Assembly (NCBI RefSeq): GCF_037975245.1
Contig: NC_092581.1
Coordinates: forward strand, 17,973,303-18,037,302
Length of the DNA: 64,000 bases
Direction: 5' to 3'
From: Apostichopus japonicus
Taxonomy: Eukaryota > Echinodermata > Holothuroidea > Aspidochirotida > Stichopodidae
In this document: positions 1 to 16,338 of the stretch, one piece after another
Layout: every line of letters starts with the position of its first letter
How positions within the stretch are numbered: position 1 is the stretch's first letter
Made by a program: the position numbers and the translations under genes
Notes under the pieces: generated by a model
Databases searched by the model: none
Told to the model about the DNA's origin: nothing
The model's input: the letters and a program-made list of their open reading frames with translations, nothing else

Positions 1-576
1 GTTGATCTGATCTTGAAGGATCTTTCTAACTGTCTCTAGCTTCTCGCGGATTTCATCTGCATCTCCACAGAGCTTCATGCTTTCTGCATGACGATTTTCT
101 AAAGTGTACGACAAGTCCGTCAAAAGCCTCCGTAGGTTAGACGTATCACGTGCTTCAGTTGACGTTTTTAGTCTGTTTGCTTCCATTTCGAGAGTTTCTA
201 CAAATTCCAACAAACTATTGTCATCTTCCTTTGAATTCACACCTTTTCTATTTTGTACACTTTCCTTCTCGTCGCCATTCGGTGCAGTTGCGTCGTCACT
301 CGTAGTCACGGCGCGAGGACGTCTACTGAAACCATTGTGCAGCCCTTTGTTACCATGGTTACTGACCCTATTTATGGTGTTGTCATCGTTTCTTTCTTTT
401 ACGTTCGTCCTTTCTTGTTCTGAGTGGGATGTTTTGGATCCAGTATTCACGTCACCTTTCACGACCTCTGCAAATGACTGCTGTTGTCTGCTATTCTTTT
501 TCGTTGTCGTCGTTGTCGTCGCAGACGAGTCAGTGTCATTCTGATGACGACTACAGTGTTTTTCCGTTGCGTCCAT
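1..576 (-). CDS. N-terminal part of an unrecognised coiled-coil-like protein (runs off left edge)
   Basis: An open frame of exactly 192 codons runs on the minus strand from an ATG at 576-574 to the window edge without a stop. An in-frame TAA sits five codons upstream (591-589), so this ATG is the natural start. The first ~120 residues are polar and low in complexity, with a run of six Thr (residues 20-25), many Gln, Asn, Asp and Lys, and basic patches. The last ~70 residues are rich in Leu, Glu, Lys and Arg with a heptad-like pattern, suggesting a coiled coil. I recognise no domain. A short SFAEVVKG-like segment near residue 36 faintly resembles motifs seen in retroelement ORF1 proteins, so a mobile-element origin cannot be excluded. 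The frame is long, uninterrupted and uses balanced codons, which supports real coding. The plus-strand reading of the same DNA is a Ser/Phe/Leu-rich shadow. Confidence 0.6.
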   Translation of the reverse strand, partial: MDATEKHCSRHQNDTDSSATTTTTTKKNSRQQQSFAEVVKGDVNTGSKTSHSEQERTNVKERNDDNTINRVSNHGNKGLHNGFSRRPRAVTTSDDATAPNGDEKESVQNRKGVNSKEDDNSLLEFVETLEMEANRLKTSTEARDTSNLRRLLTDLSYTLENRHAESMKLCGDADEIREKLETVRKILQDQIN

Positions 577-1794
577 CCTTGATTTAGATTATTTCTGTTA
601 CGAAAATGAAAAATAGTACAAGATGAAGAAGGAGCTTTTAAGAAAAAAGCAACGTAGAAAATCACTTTATGATATAAACCCCAAATTCAGATTCATTTTG
701 CGTTGTATTGCAAATTACGGTATTGCATATACACATTTGCTATAAAAAGTAACACGTCTATGTACCTACAGTAACTATATAGCTTATGGTACAGAATTTA
801 CGACGGCAAAAAGAATCACCAAAATTTCGAACCCCTTTCTTTTCGCCGAGGATCCACCGGCAAGTTAAGAAGTAATATAGGTCCAACCTATGTTGTTATA
901 TATGTTTCTTCAATTGAATATTCCAGACTGTTGTTCCTTACAACACTTACGCACTACTTATCCTTGCAATCTAACAAGGTAACAAGTACATTCCAATCGT
1001 ATAGTCTGAAGGATTTCAATCGATTTCATCTCATAGATAAATCTTCAAGAGACCTTTAGTAAAGTCCCTCACTATTGACACGGGAAGGTTCCCTTGAATT
1101 GTGCTTATCGATTTCTTGGGTCAGTTTGTTAACAGTTGGATCATGAAAACATTGAACAGGAGGTGACGTATGATCAGATTTTCCCTGGAGTTAAAGGGCG
1201 GGATCTTAAGGATATTCTTTCAAGGTCAACGTTGCCATGGTGAGTAAGAATGAAAAGCGTTTTAAAATTGTTCCTTTTGCCCAAATTTTCTAAAAAAGAT
1301 GCTGCGGTCTGATCAAATATCTCCCTCGATATTGTAGTTTCCTAACAAGTTCGGTCAAGTTTTCTACATCATGGCACAACAATATTTATGACCACTAAGA
1401 AATGCATTAATGAAAACCAAGGGTTATTGAGGATTTAAGAAGCTCATGTTGAATTTCTATCCACGTAATGATCTGGTGTGTACCCCGGTAAGTTACCAAG
1501 CCTATTTTTCTTCGATGACTGTTCACTGCCCAGAGAATCACAAGGGGCAGGTGGGCGTGTAATTGTCTCACCCAGGACCACCACACCCCATTCAACAGAT
1601 GAGATTGTACCTCATGTGTCTGGCCAGTTTTTCAAATACATTGAGGTATATGTTAATGGACCTCATTCATCACCATTGCAGTGCACTGCCGTGGTGATCG
1701 AAGTTGTTTCAAAACTATCATTTCCCTATTCGCAATCCAGAAATACCAACACAACGCAAACGTCAGTATATATGCATTCGAATTGTGCAGTGTG

Positions 1795-2090
1795 TATAAT
1801 GTTCACCAGAATGGCCCCACATTTCAGCACGCTAAATGTTGCTAGAAGCGCTCAAAAGTATACTTTTCTGGAGGTTCTGATTCTTCTACTGTTTTTCACA
1901 TGCATTCACGCGTGTTAAAAAAAGACTATTGAATGTCCCACTTTGTCATGGTCAGAATGAAAACTCCTGTTCGAGCCGTGCAAGGCAGTTGGACAACCAC
2001 CGGTACGTTTGTAAAGTAGTTAGAATTTGATTATGGGTGACCATAATCTGAATTTCTAGCATATTTGAAGGCAATACTGATGACCTTTAA
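1795..2090 (+). mobile_element. Degenerate TTAA-type MITE, family A (copy 1)
   Basis: This segment aligns by eye along its length with the element at 36551-36808, in the same orientation. Shared blocks include GGCCCCA near 1812, a GCTAGAAG...TACTTTTCTGGAGGT stretch around 1841-1876, GACTATTGAATGTC near 1923, and GTGACCATAAT...TCTAGCATATTTG near 2037-2068. The right end terminates in CCTTTAA at 2084-2090, as the other copies do. The left end is eroded, so its boundary is approximate. Confidence 0.6.
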
Positions 2091-2910
2091 GTTTCTAAAT
2101 GGTTGAAAAAGTACTTGTGGTATGGGTTCTGACCCTCGTGACATATTCACAGTGAAAAGGCTTGGTGTAACCAGCCTCTCCATCTGCAGGAGGGGGCCGG
2201 CTGATGTTACCAGCTTTCCATCCACATGAGGGGAAACAGACTGATGGGGGAAAGGATTTTAGGGAGGGGTAGTATGTACGTTTTCACATTTACCAATTAA
2301 ACATAATGGCGAAGAAGGGTATTTGTGTCATATTCCACCACATCTCTCATATTTACTGGGGTGGACAAACTGAAACTGGCGGGGTACTTGGGTTCTAAAG
2401 AGGGGGTGGGTGGGATATATAGTTCTTCCTCTGCACTATAAGACTAATAGTACTATGAAAAGTGTCCGGGTGATAACATATTTTAGAATCCATATAAACA
2501 CTTAACATTTATCATTCATTTGTAAAATAATCTGGAGGGTGTCGTATGTATGAGCACCCTACTAGCCTACCCAGTGCACATTGCTCAATCCGGTATAATG
2601 AGTTTTTATTGTCTGCCCCTTTGTTCCAGCCAATGTTATTATCTGGCCTTGTACTGATAGCTTATTCGACAACTCATGCCCAATCACATTTAATTCGTGT
2701 TGTATTTCACTCGTTTCTTTACATGGCGGATTTTATTAGGATACTTGATAAACGAAAATATGATTTCGTTAATAGTTTTAATCCTTAGTTTGGCCTATAT
2801 AACGAAGTTTTTAAAGAAATATTCTCTCGTGTGGGGATTTTGTTTTCATTGCATCATCAATATTTTCATATATTAGTTTATACATTACATCAAATGAAAA
2901 GGAAAGGAAT

Positions 2911-2924
2911 GGGGGGGGGGGGGG
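2911..2924. repeat. Poly-G tract
   Basis: An uninterrupted run of 14 G. Similar G or C tracts recur in this window (24821-24837, 43411-43424, 52903-52914). This one is intergenic. Confidence 0.9.
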
Positions 2925-4040
2925 ATTAGAACCAAATGTTGATATCCGGGTATCTTGAAATCGAAATAAGGTTTACACTTGGCTCATTCGTGCCCGTTCA
3001 CTTGCAGAAATATACGCAACTAATAGACACCAATTCTGTGGCATACACCTTTAATACACCCAAATAGAACAAAAATGGATTTTCTTCAAAGACATGTGCT
3101 ATCACCTTTCTTCCACAAAGTTTGGAATCACTGATTTAGAAACAAGTATTGCATCTCTATTACACGTTCTGAATGGAGCGCATTGTTTCTGTCGCGAGTT
3201 AGCAGCCAATGAGAATGGATGTTAAATAGTACAGATGTATTGTTAGGGCGCATTGTATTTCTCTCGGAGTAAACCATGCACGCTAAATAACGAAAAGTTC
3301 TGTAACTTTACCCGGGTAAGTGAGCTTTGTTACTAGCAACGCATAATATACAGGAAATAGATCCGACGTGAAATTACTGAGGTAAACTCTATATCTCAGT
3401 TTGTGATAAACTTGCGAACTGCGTATACCGTTTCATTGCAGATTCAGTCATGGAAACGTTCGTACTTTTGAGGAAGACTACAGCGCGCAAGGCACTTTTG
3501 CATTGAAATGCTACATTAATTCCCTTGGAGTAATTTTCTTTAACATGTCTCAGATGTAACACTTACGTCCGTGGATATATATAGTTGTTTTTATTTGTTA
3601 TGGACGCGAAACGAGGACAGCAAATACATCAATTCTAGAAACACTGGGAACTTTTCATTGCTAAGTTACATTATTAGCCTTCTCTTGCCAAGTACAGCGT
3701 ATAGGATAAATCATTTTTCGGATTAATACATGATGAAGAATGAAAAGAATAAGTGATTACTGATCGCTATTCTCCTTTTGATTATTTTGTTGTTGTTTTT
3801 TGTTTGTTTTTGGATGACCACATTTTTATTATAAAACCTGTTTAAAATTCATATAATATACAGTGCTATTTCTAGTTATGGTTTTAGTGAGCGCAAAGAG
3901 GATCAATGGTATAAGTTGCATATATTGATACGAGTTTATACATTTCTGGAGAGGTAAACATAGAGGGTCACATTTTGGTGTTAGCGTGATATATTTTATG
4001 TGCCATGGTCGAGATGAGATCAGAGTTAACTTGAGTAACT

Positions 4041-9528
<5,488 letters not shown>

Positions 9529-10024
9529 GAGAAGAACTAACGTTGCCATGGTGACATATTGATTCCTTGCCAGGAGTACTTCCCTACAAAATTATGACAG
9601 CTAGGTTATTCATGACAAATCAAAACAAAGAAGAAACACAATTAATTCAAAAGACAGCGAAAGATGAAATGTCTGATGCTCTGCCTGATTTAAAGTCAAC
9701 ATGCTGAGAGAAGAACCCACGTTGCCATGGTGACATATAGATTCCTTGCCAGGGGTACTTCCCTTCAAAAGAACGACAGCTAGGTTATTCATGACGTCAT
9801 GGCACCCCAAACTAGTTGATCGACTTAATACTACTATGAAAGACAACACTCACCAGAAGCACAGCCTGCTTACATTATTTTAATTCGGGGCTGAAAGCAC
9901 AGTTATATGTGCTTTGATGAACAGGAAGAAATGGTGGGGTGGGGGGGCGGGGGGTGGTGGTGTTATTTCGTAAATGCTACTGTAAAGTCAAACTTTTAAT
10001 GCACTTTTCTGCTCCTTTAATTGG

Positions 10025-10030
10025 AATAAA
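10025..10030 (+). terminator. Candidate polyadenylation signal for the HUNK-like gene
   Basis: AATAAA lies about 500 bases after the stop codon, with a second, ATAATAAA-like site near 10070. It is placed by sequence only. Confidence 0.35.
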
Positions 10031-10240
10031 CCACAATGGGTTCTCTGTTGGTTTCTAGTACATTAATTAGATAATAAACTTCTGTCACTCCTACTGACAA
10101 ATCGTTTCCAACTTAAAAACTATCTGTGATTAAGAATTCAAGAACTAGACAGATTCAGAGGTGACTTCCAATGAATATCCATTAGTATTATGAGATGATG
10201 TAATGTTTCTTGCAAATGCACAACTATCACTGAGGTTATC

Positions 10241-10422
10241 TTAAAAGAAAAGTCCAGGCTAAAATTTCTTTTCGATATTTTAAAGAGGAACATATTCTAA
10301 GCAATCTGGTGAAATTTGCATTCAATTCCTATAGGAATTGAATTCAAATTTCACCAGAATGCTTAAATTATGTTCCTCTTTATCATATCGAAACGAAATT
10401 CTGACCTGGACTATTCTTTTAA
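10241..10422. mobile_element. Palindromic fold-back MITE with TTAA ends
   Basis: The 182-bp segment is an almost complete inverted repeat. The left arm begins TTAAAAGAAAAGTCCAGG and the right arm ends CCTGGACTATTCTTTTAA. The centre is a perfect palindrome, AATTCCTATAGGAATT (10325-10340). The arms differ at only a handful of positions and there is essentially no loop. TTAA at both extremities marks it as a TTAA-targeting DNA transposon derivative. A transcript would fold into one long hairpin. Confidence 0.85.
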
Positions 10423-12739
10423 CTTTATGCTTGAAGTGACAGACAAAATGATGAGAACAGAAGGATTTACAAAACAATATTGGAAGTTTTATTTTATAAA
10501 TATTCATATCTATAGCAGATGACATGTATATAACTGACCAAGTACATACTTATGAAATCTCGAATGGAAGATTTAAAATGTCAAATTCTCAACAAAACTT
10601 ACCTAGTTATTTTCAACCCTAAATGAATGAAAAAACATAGTCTAAGTCATTTAATTACATAATAAAAAAATTACATGTTAAAATTCCCACAAACTTCCAT
10701 ATTTTTCACACATTATTAAATGGTAAACCAATAGTTTCATTCCAAACCATAATGGCCCCAAAATTAAAAAGAAGAAACAATTACAGACACTACAAAGATT
10801 CTAAATTCTCTGAAACTTAATTTCACATTTTCAGTCTTTTAAATGATATCAATGATATATTTTTATACTGTTGAGAATAGGAAAATGATAAAGATATTGA
10901 AATGATAGTTATTACTCTCACATAGTGAAATTCCACTCTTACTTTTGATGTTTGTAAACAGTAAAACCATGCTTACAATTCTTCTCTGATATTCAACTGA
11001 TCCCCAACCATTCATATCATTCTTCCTCTACATTCACATAGCACAAATGGACCAGATGTTTATCAGGTGAAAGCTACAACAGTTTTCCCTGTTCGCCTGA
11101 TCTGATGACAGTTAGCTAACTGTCAGACGGTTTGCCAAGCTGTTACATGACTACAAACAGAAGCTTGCACCTAAACATTTAGCAAGAAATTAAACTTTAT
11201 AGACCTTAAAATAGCCCTCACAAACTCTAAAACCAGCGTAAAGCTACCCTCGACTCTCAGAAAAAACAACCCTAAACTCACACGTTGACATTTATTTAAT
11301 CCAAGACAATGTGGTCACTCCTCCTCTCACCCACTCCCTCCCCACCTCTCATAGAAGTATCCTCTCAGGCTCTCAACAAGTAATTTTACATCTCACCAAC
11401 GTAACCACTGTAAATGGTGCATTAGATAGACACAATGAATCACATATGCTCCAATCTTAATATGCAAATTAGGGCGAGGCTATTTATCTGCTATGACAGA
11501 AGAGTAGGCTCAATCTGGATGTTGCTATTCATTTATGCATGACAGTGTATTTGCATGACAGTAGCTGTTACCATGGAAACACAATGACAACTCTGTTTCC
11601 CTTTCTTTTTAAACCTGTAGATATTTCATGAGAATTTCAACCTTTTATTTATTTTGTTATTTCATAGGTATCTTTTAAGTTGCTTTTACACTTTATTCAC
11701 ATTTGTTCTCATAAGCCAAAAATGACTCTATAAGTAAGAGTATTTCATAAGACACCTAACTTCCTTAAATGTCTTCATCAAGTTTTTTTCATCTTGTTGC
11801 AAGTTACTCCATCTGTTGCATAACAAACATCGGTGATAAATTTCTGCTTTTCCCATGAAACTTAATGAATAGTACCTAGCATTTGTTAAGCCCACCTAGA
11901 ATAAAATTCCTCGCAAACTCACATTTTGAGCTCTTTTTGTGCAGATTCACATTTTTATTGCATCTTTGTATGTTTTGTCTTGATTAATTCTTTCCAAACT
12001 CACATTGAGAGGTCTTCTTGTGACTTACACCTTTCTCCAATCACCATCTTTATGTCTCTCTGGATAATACCTTATAAGTTCTATAAAGAGTCACATTGTA
12101 AGTTCTTCTTGTTAGTAGATTCCCATGCTTGTACCCATCCTCCTCTGCGTCTTTTCAGGCTGTTGAGCATTCTCCATCTTTTTTTCAGTAGTTCTGGAAG
12201 GTTTAGTTTAGAGTCTGCTACCTCTCTGTCAGTTGATATTTGTCTCTTAAAACACTTACTGTCTGTGATAATGCACTAGAAATGCAATGAGAAACAAAAA
12301 AAAAGAATTTTTATTAAAACATTACATGTATTATTTTATTTAATGTTTTGTATTGGCTTCCCATCCCCAACAGCCCCCACTCACCCTCTATCAATGGAAT
12401 CACATTAGCCCCCACTCACTCTCTTCCAATGGAATCACATAATTAACAGCACATAGTATGTAAGCACTGAAGGTAAGTGAGCTTTGTACTTTGATGTACA
12501 ATGAAACTAAAATGCAGGACATAATCCATAAATTTCCTTGGGATCAATGCAACAGTTAAGAACCAATGCCTTCCCCCGTCCCCTCTCCTTCGAGCATTCA
12601 AGAAGCATACCCTACCCCCCCCCCCTTCCCCTTCTTTGAAAGATAAAAGTGATAGTAGAAATCAGTTGTAGCAAAACTCAAACCGAAATTCTTTTGATTA
12701 TGAGCAATACAGCACGATCTCAATTGATTTACGTAAGTC
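10423..12739. other. Intergenic region between the convergent HUNK-like and YRDC genes
   Basis: AT-rich sequence without recognisable coding exons. The right part probably contains the YRDC 3' UTR. A ~38-bp direct repeat (AGCCCCCACTCAC...GGAATCACAT) occurs twice at about 12374-12440. The open frame at 11926-12279 has no family resemblance or splice context. Confidence 0.5.
12310..12340 (-). terminator. Candidate polyadenylation signals for YRDC
   Basis: AATAAA occurs twice on the minus strand (12340-12335 and 12315-12310), about 400 bases past the proposed YRDC stop. This is compatible with the last coding exon being the terminal exon. Confidence 0.4.
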
Positions 12740-12958
12740 TTAAACGAACATTGGTCGTCTTTCTTTAGCTGAAATTCTGAAGGAAAGAGATGAAATAGTG
12801 AAAAGGAACTGCACTGCTAACCTTCCAGGTCTAACAACTGTGTACTGTCCCTGATGTGAGAGGTCAACCACAGTTGAACCTGCTCTTGAGGCTTCGGAAT
12901 TACTTAGGACACCCCCGTCAACGACAAGATCCAGCTTGGGCCACAGAGACTGAAACTC
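12740..12958 (-). CDS. YRDC: YRDC exon 4 (C-terminal part, end uncertain)
   Basis: Acceptor CTCTCACAG precedes 12958, phase 0. It encodes EFQSLWPKLDLVVDGG through VVRPG. After RPG the frame reads on for 27 residues to TAA. A donor-like AG|GTTAGC (12821) and a strong pyrimidine-AG (12778-12777) would remove 45 bases in frame, so the true tail may be shorter or lie elsewhere. Confidence 0.75.
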   Translation of the reverse strand, partial: EFQSLWPKLDLVVDGGVLSNSEASRAGSTVVDLSHQGQYTVVRPGRLAVQFLFTISSLSFRISAKERRPMFV

Positions 12959-15900
12959 CTGTGAGAGATAAGAAAAGTCCAATGAGGGAGGGGAAAAAAA
13001 TGTTCATATGGGTGGAGGTTGATCAAACTAAACTCAAAACTTCACCATAAGATGGTATGAATGAGAGATGGCATGAGCAAAATAATTCATCACAACAGCT
13101 GTATTAAGACAAGGAAATATTATACAACATCAGGTTAGATTTATGCTATAGGTGGTTGCATAAAAGACCAAACTTTATGTAAGTTATGTCTAATGGGAGT
13201 TTAAACCAGTGATGAATTCACTGTGTAATAGACAATCTTACCCATTTCAGCTAGATCAAACAAACTCCAGGAATAATGTTTCAACATGCCATACAGTCAA
13301 AAGAGAAATTCGATAACAGAAATACTGAACATAGATGATACAGAATGGACATAAGGCAGCTATTCTGGTTTGAAGCATTCCCTGTTTATTTATAACTGGT
13401 ATTGTTAAGTTTCATTTCAAGTTTCTAACCTGTACAGACAAAGTACTCTTTGCAGAGCTCAAGTTGGCACTTGTTAAAGCCAGAGGTGACCCAGTAGCTG
13501 AGGAGAGTCTTCTGATGAAAGAATGATCGGGCACCCTGATCCCGACGAGATCGGTAGCTGGGTTGAGGTGCGGGTTTAGAATCTCATCTCGCTCAAAGAT
13601 GACTGTGACAGGTCCAGGTAGAAGATCATGTAGAAGATCCTCCGGAACAGAGACTTTACTCCATCTGATAAAAATAGAGATGTTGAATATTCATGAGAAT
13701 GGAATGTTACATTATAACTGACAGGTTCATCCTTTAAGTCAATATTGAACTCAAGCTAAAACCTCAACAAGTGTTCAATAGTCACCATTCAAGACAGTTA
13801 CCTTTATTTCGTTGCTTAATTGTCTTCTCAATGTCTGGAAGCAGCAAATTATCCAAGAAAGTATTTTGATAAAGTTAAGCGATTATTAGTCGGCTGAAAT
13901 TTGAGGCCAATACAGATAACCTTCAAATGTGAATACAGATCCAGGGCAAATGCCAACATACTTTGTTCAATCAACAGTGAAGCATATATGTATAGTTCAT
14001 ACTGGTCAAAAGTTCTTCAGGTCCAAAGATAGTGAAAGATAGGGAGGTTGTTTGAATACATTAAAATATTTCAATAATTTGAGTATTATGTGTACAATGA
14101 AATTCAAATCGCAACATGGTGCATGAAGAACCAGACTAACCCTGAGGAAGTCTCATACCTTGATATATCAGTAACATCTCCAACACAGATAGCTATGGGC
14201 TTTTCATCATGACGACCTTTGATGCTGTAAATCTTTGTGATGGCGGCACTGTTCTGTGACAGTGCTGCAAGACCGTAAACAGTGTCTGTAGGGACAGCAA
14301 TCACTCCTCCTGACTGAAGGACTTTCACGGCCTTATTCACAACATTTTCATAGGATTCTACCGTAATGAAAGAAAGAAAATCGTTAATTTTCTCGACTTT
14401 GAAAAGAAATTAACATTTACCATCAAATATTATAAAATCTTGGCAGAGACAGAATCCATCAAGGACACGGGAAACTGTGAGCTAAATTTATCCATGTAAT
14501 CTACTTTAATGCTTAATACTTATGCATGAAATTGGATACCAAAATGCCAAACCATGGTATTTTGTAGATGAATAACCATTAATGAAGGCACACTGTGATT
14601 TTCACTGCTGGGTAAATTGCAAGTTTAATACTTTAATATCCCACAACATGCTTCATGTTTTTTTGGAGAGAGATAACTGTGAAAATTGTGGATTTCATCC
14701 AATTATTACCTATTATTCACTTATAAATTTGACGCAAGTGCTCTAAATCCAACAAAGTACGACCTAATGTTAAATCAAATTGTGTTTAATCAGTTTTTCA
14801 CACTTTGTAAACAAGAGGGAAAATAGGAAGAGGTACTTTTGAGATGACAATTCAGCTTACCAATTGCAGAGCTGAATAAGGAGCCACAAAAATGGACAAA
14901 TGTTAACTATATAAAATTGATATCTAAAGTAAACTGTCATAAAATCAGCACTTCATCGTGTTAATATGCTTAAATGAGACTAAAATCACTTCTTCTCTCC
15001 ACATCGGCACAGAAATACTAAGATATATCCTTCAGGGAAAAGCTAAACAACTAATCTTCAAAGACATTTCAAGAGAGCTTTGCAGCAGAATCACCATTTA
15101 CAAAAAGTTAACATGGCAACCTTATGAATGAAGCAGTCATAAAGTCACCAAGTAGCCTACACGCTATTGCATTGAACAGGCAAATACAATATACAGTAAC
15201 TGTGATCACAAAGTATTTCATGGATATTAATCGTAGATTCTACCAGTAATAACAAAAACATCAGTTTTGAAATAGCTTGAGGAAAGTCCCGGTAATTTGC
15301 ACCTAATGACCTCATAATATTTGCATAAAACTGGTGATGTTTCTCACATTTCTTGGTGTAACTTCAAGCAAAAAAGTGTAAATCTCTACCTCATACACAT
15401 TAACTTTAAAGGTCTGTATATACCCACTATAGCAGGCAATCATGGAAACGTTTCTTGAGATTATGTGATCGACCTAGGCCTACCTTGGTCGTAAAATTAC
15501 CTCTTTTTACCAATAAGTCTGTAACGCCTGCCACATATTTTTTCTTGTATGAGGGTCTTTGTGTGAACGCTGTATGATTAACTGCACTTCTAGACACATA
15601 TTTCCACAGTGACGCAAAGAGCCTAATGGTGTTAAGATGCTATGCAGGCTAATTCATTAAAGCCTGAAGTCGATTTATGACCGTGGCAGGTCGATTACGT
15701 AATCACAAAACTTTCCTAGCTATAGCCTGCTATAATTGGAGCCAAAAAGCAGATCTTCAAGGGTTTGCTAATGTATTATTGAAGTGGACAAAATTTCCTT
15801 GCCAGATATGTATCTTGGAAAACATATACCCTATGCTTGCAATTATAATGTTGAGGTTCTAAACGAGTAATGTTAAGGGGTGACCTTATGGTGGTGGGGA

Positions 15901-16338
15901 CTTTACAACAGTTTGTTAGACTAAGCCTAGGCCTAGAGCCAAAGTTACAATTTCATTACAACAAATGGAGTGGATTGTGGCATTTTTATAATCTAAGTTA
16001 TATATGGTTGGCAAGTGCTTGGATCAGCGACAGAGAGTAGAACACATGGGATACTTTTAAGAAGGTTCACACAAGATAGAGCCTGGGCATGAAAACCAGC
16101 TTGATGCGCTCTCAACCCAGTCCCCCTTTCATCGTAACTGTATTCTGTAGTAATGAGCAGTTCCGCTAAACAACCTTCGCAACTTAGACGCACAACAGCT
16201 GACACACAAAACACTAACCGAAATGAGGACGACAAAAGACTTCGACACTAAAAATTCACACTTACTTTTGTCATTCTCTACCGACAACTTCAGAATTTCC
16301 GCCATTCTTGTTAATCGTTTTACATGGTGTAGTTTCAT
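12740..16338 (-). CDS. YRDC: YRDC, threonylcarbamoyl-AMP synthase, four coding exons
   Basis: Joining 16338-16266, 14357-14159, 13664-13430 and 12958-12740 on the minus strand gives 242 codons including TAA (241 aa) in consistent phase. The human protein is ~279 aa with a longer N-terminus. YrdC/Sua5 enzymes make threonylcarbamoyl-AMP from threonine, bicarbonate and ATP for the t6A37 modification of ANN-decoding tRNAs, in cytosol and mitochondria. Visible landmarks are VPTDTVYGL (46-54), the KGR and KP nucleotide-binding residues (71-77), PGPVTVIFER (107-116), GIRVPDH (132-138), TSANLSS (155-161), a DGG turn (183-185), STVVD (197-201) and RPG (212-214). The first in-frame ATG (16338) follows an in-frame stop at 16449-16447. 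Met12 is an alternative start. The C-terminus after RPG does not look conserved, so the last exon boundary is the weakest part. Confidence 0.88.
13430..13664 (-). CDS. YRDC: YRDC exon 3
   Basis: Acceptor TTTATCAG before 13664; donor CAG|GTTAGA at 13429, phase 0. It encodes the central YrdC core from VPEDLLHDLLPGPVT to LTSANLSS, which aligns closely with animal YRDC. Confidence 0.93.
14159..14357 (-). CDS. YRDC: YRDC exon 2
   Basis: Acceptor GGTAG before 14357; donor AAG|GTATGA at 14158. It encodes AVKVLQSGGVIAVPTDTVYG and SIKGRHDEKPIAIC, the nucleotide and threonine binding core. Confidence 0.93.
14358..16265 (-). other. YRDC intron 1
   Basis: A 1.9-kb intron with a perfect GTAAGT donor. 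I see no further coding, RNA gene or recognisable transposon in it. Confidence 0.6.
16266..16338 (-). CDS. YRDC: YRDC exon 1 (start)
   Basis: It encodes 24 residues plus one base, beginning with a short basic segment (MKLHHVKRLTRMAEILK) that could act as a weak mitochondrial presequence. The donor is A|GTAAGT at 16265, phase 1, matching exon 2. Assignment rests on phase, donor quality and the absence of a better upstream start. Confidence 0.65.

Larger units (their letters stand above)
577..4040. other. Intergenic region between the left-edge gene and HUNK
   Basis: About 3.5 kb separate the two divergently oriented genes, so both promoters should lie here. I see no convincing coding exon; the short open frames have no splice context or recognisable product. 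Contents are an old MITE (about 1795-2090), a 14-base G run at 2911-2924, and unremarkable AT-rich DNA. The 5' UTR and start site of HUNK cannot be placed. Confidence 0.5.

Noticed and set aside
104-544. Plus-strand 146-codon frame at the left edge
   Set aside because: It is Phe/Ser/Leu/Val-rich and antisense to the longer minus-strand frame, which has a proper start and polar composition.
1478-1918. 146-codon plus-strand frame in the intergenic region
   Set aside because: Composition is unremarkable, it overlaps the old family A MITE and has no recognisable domain or splice context.
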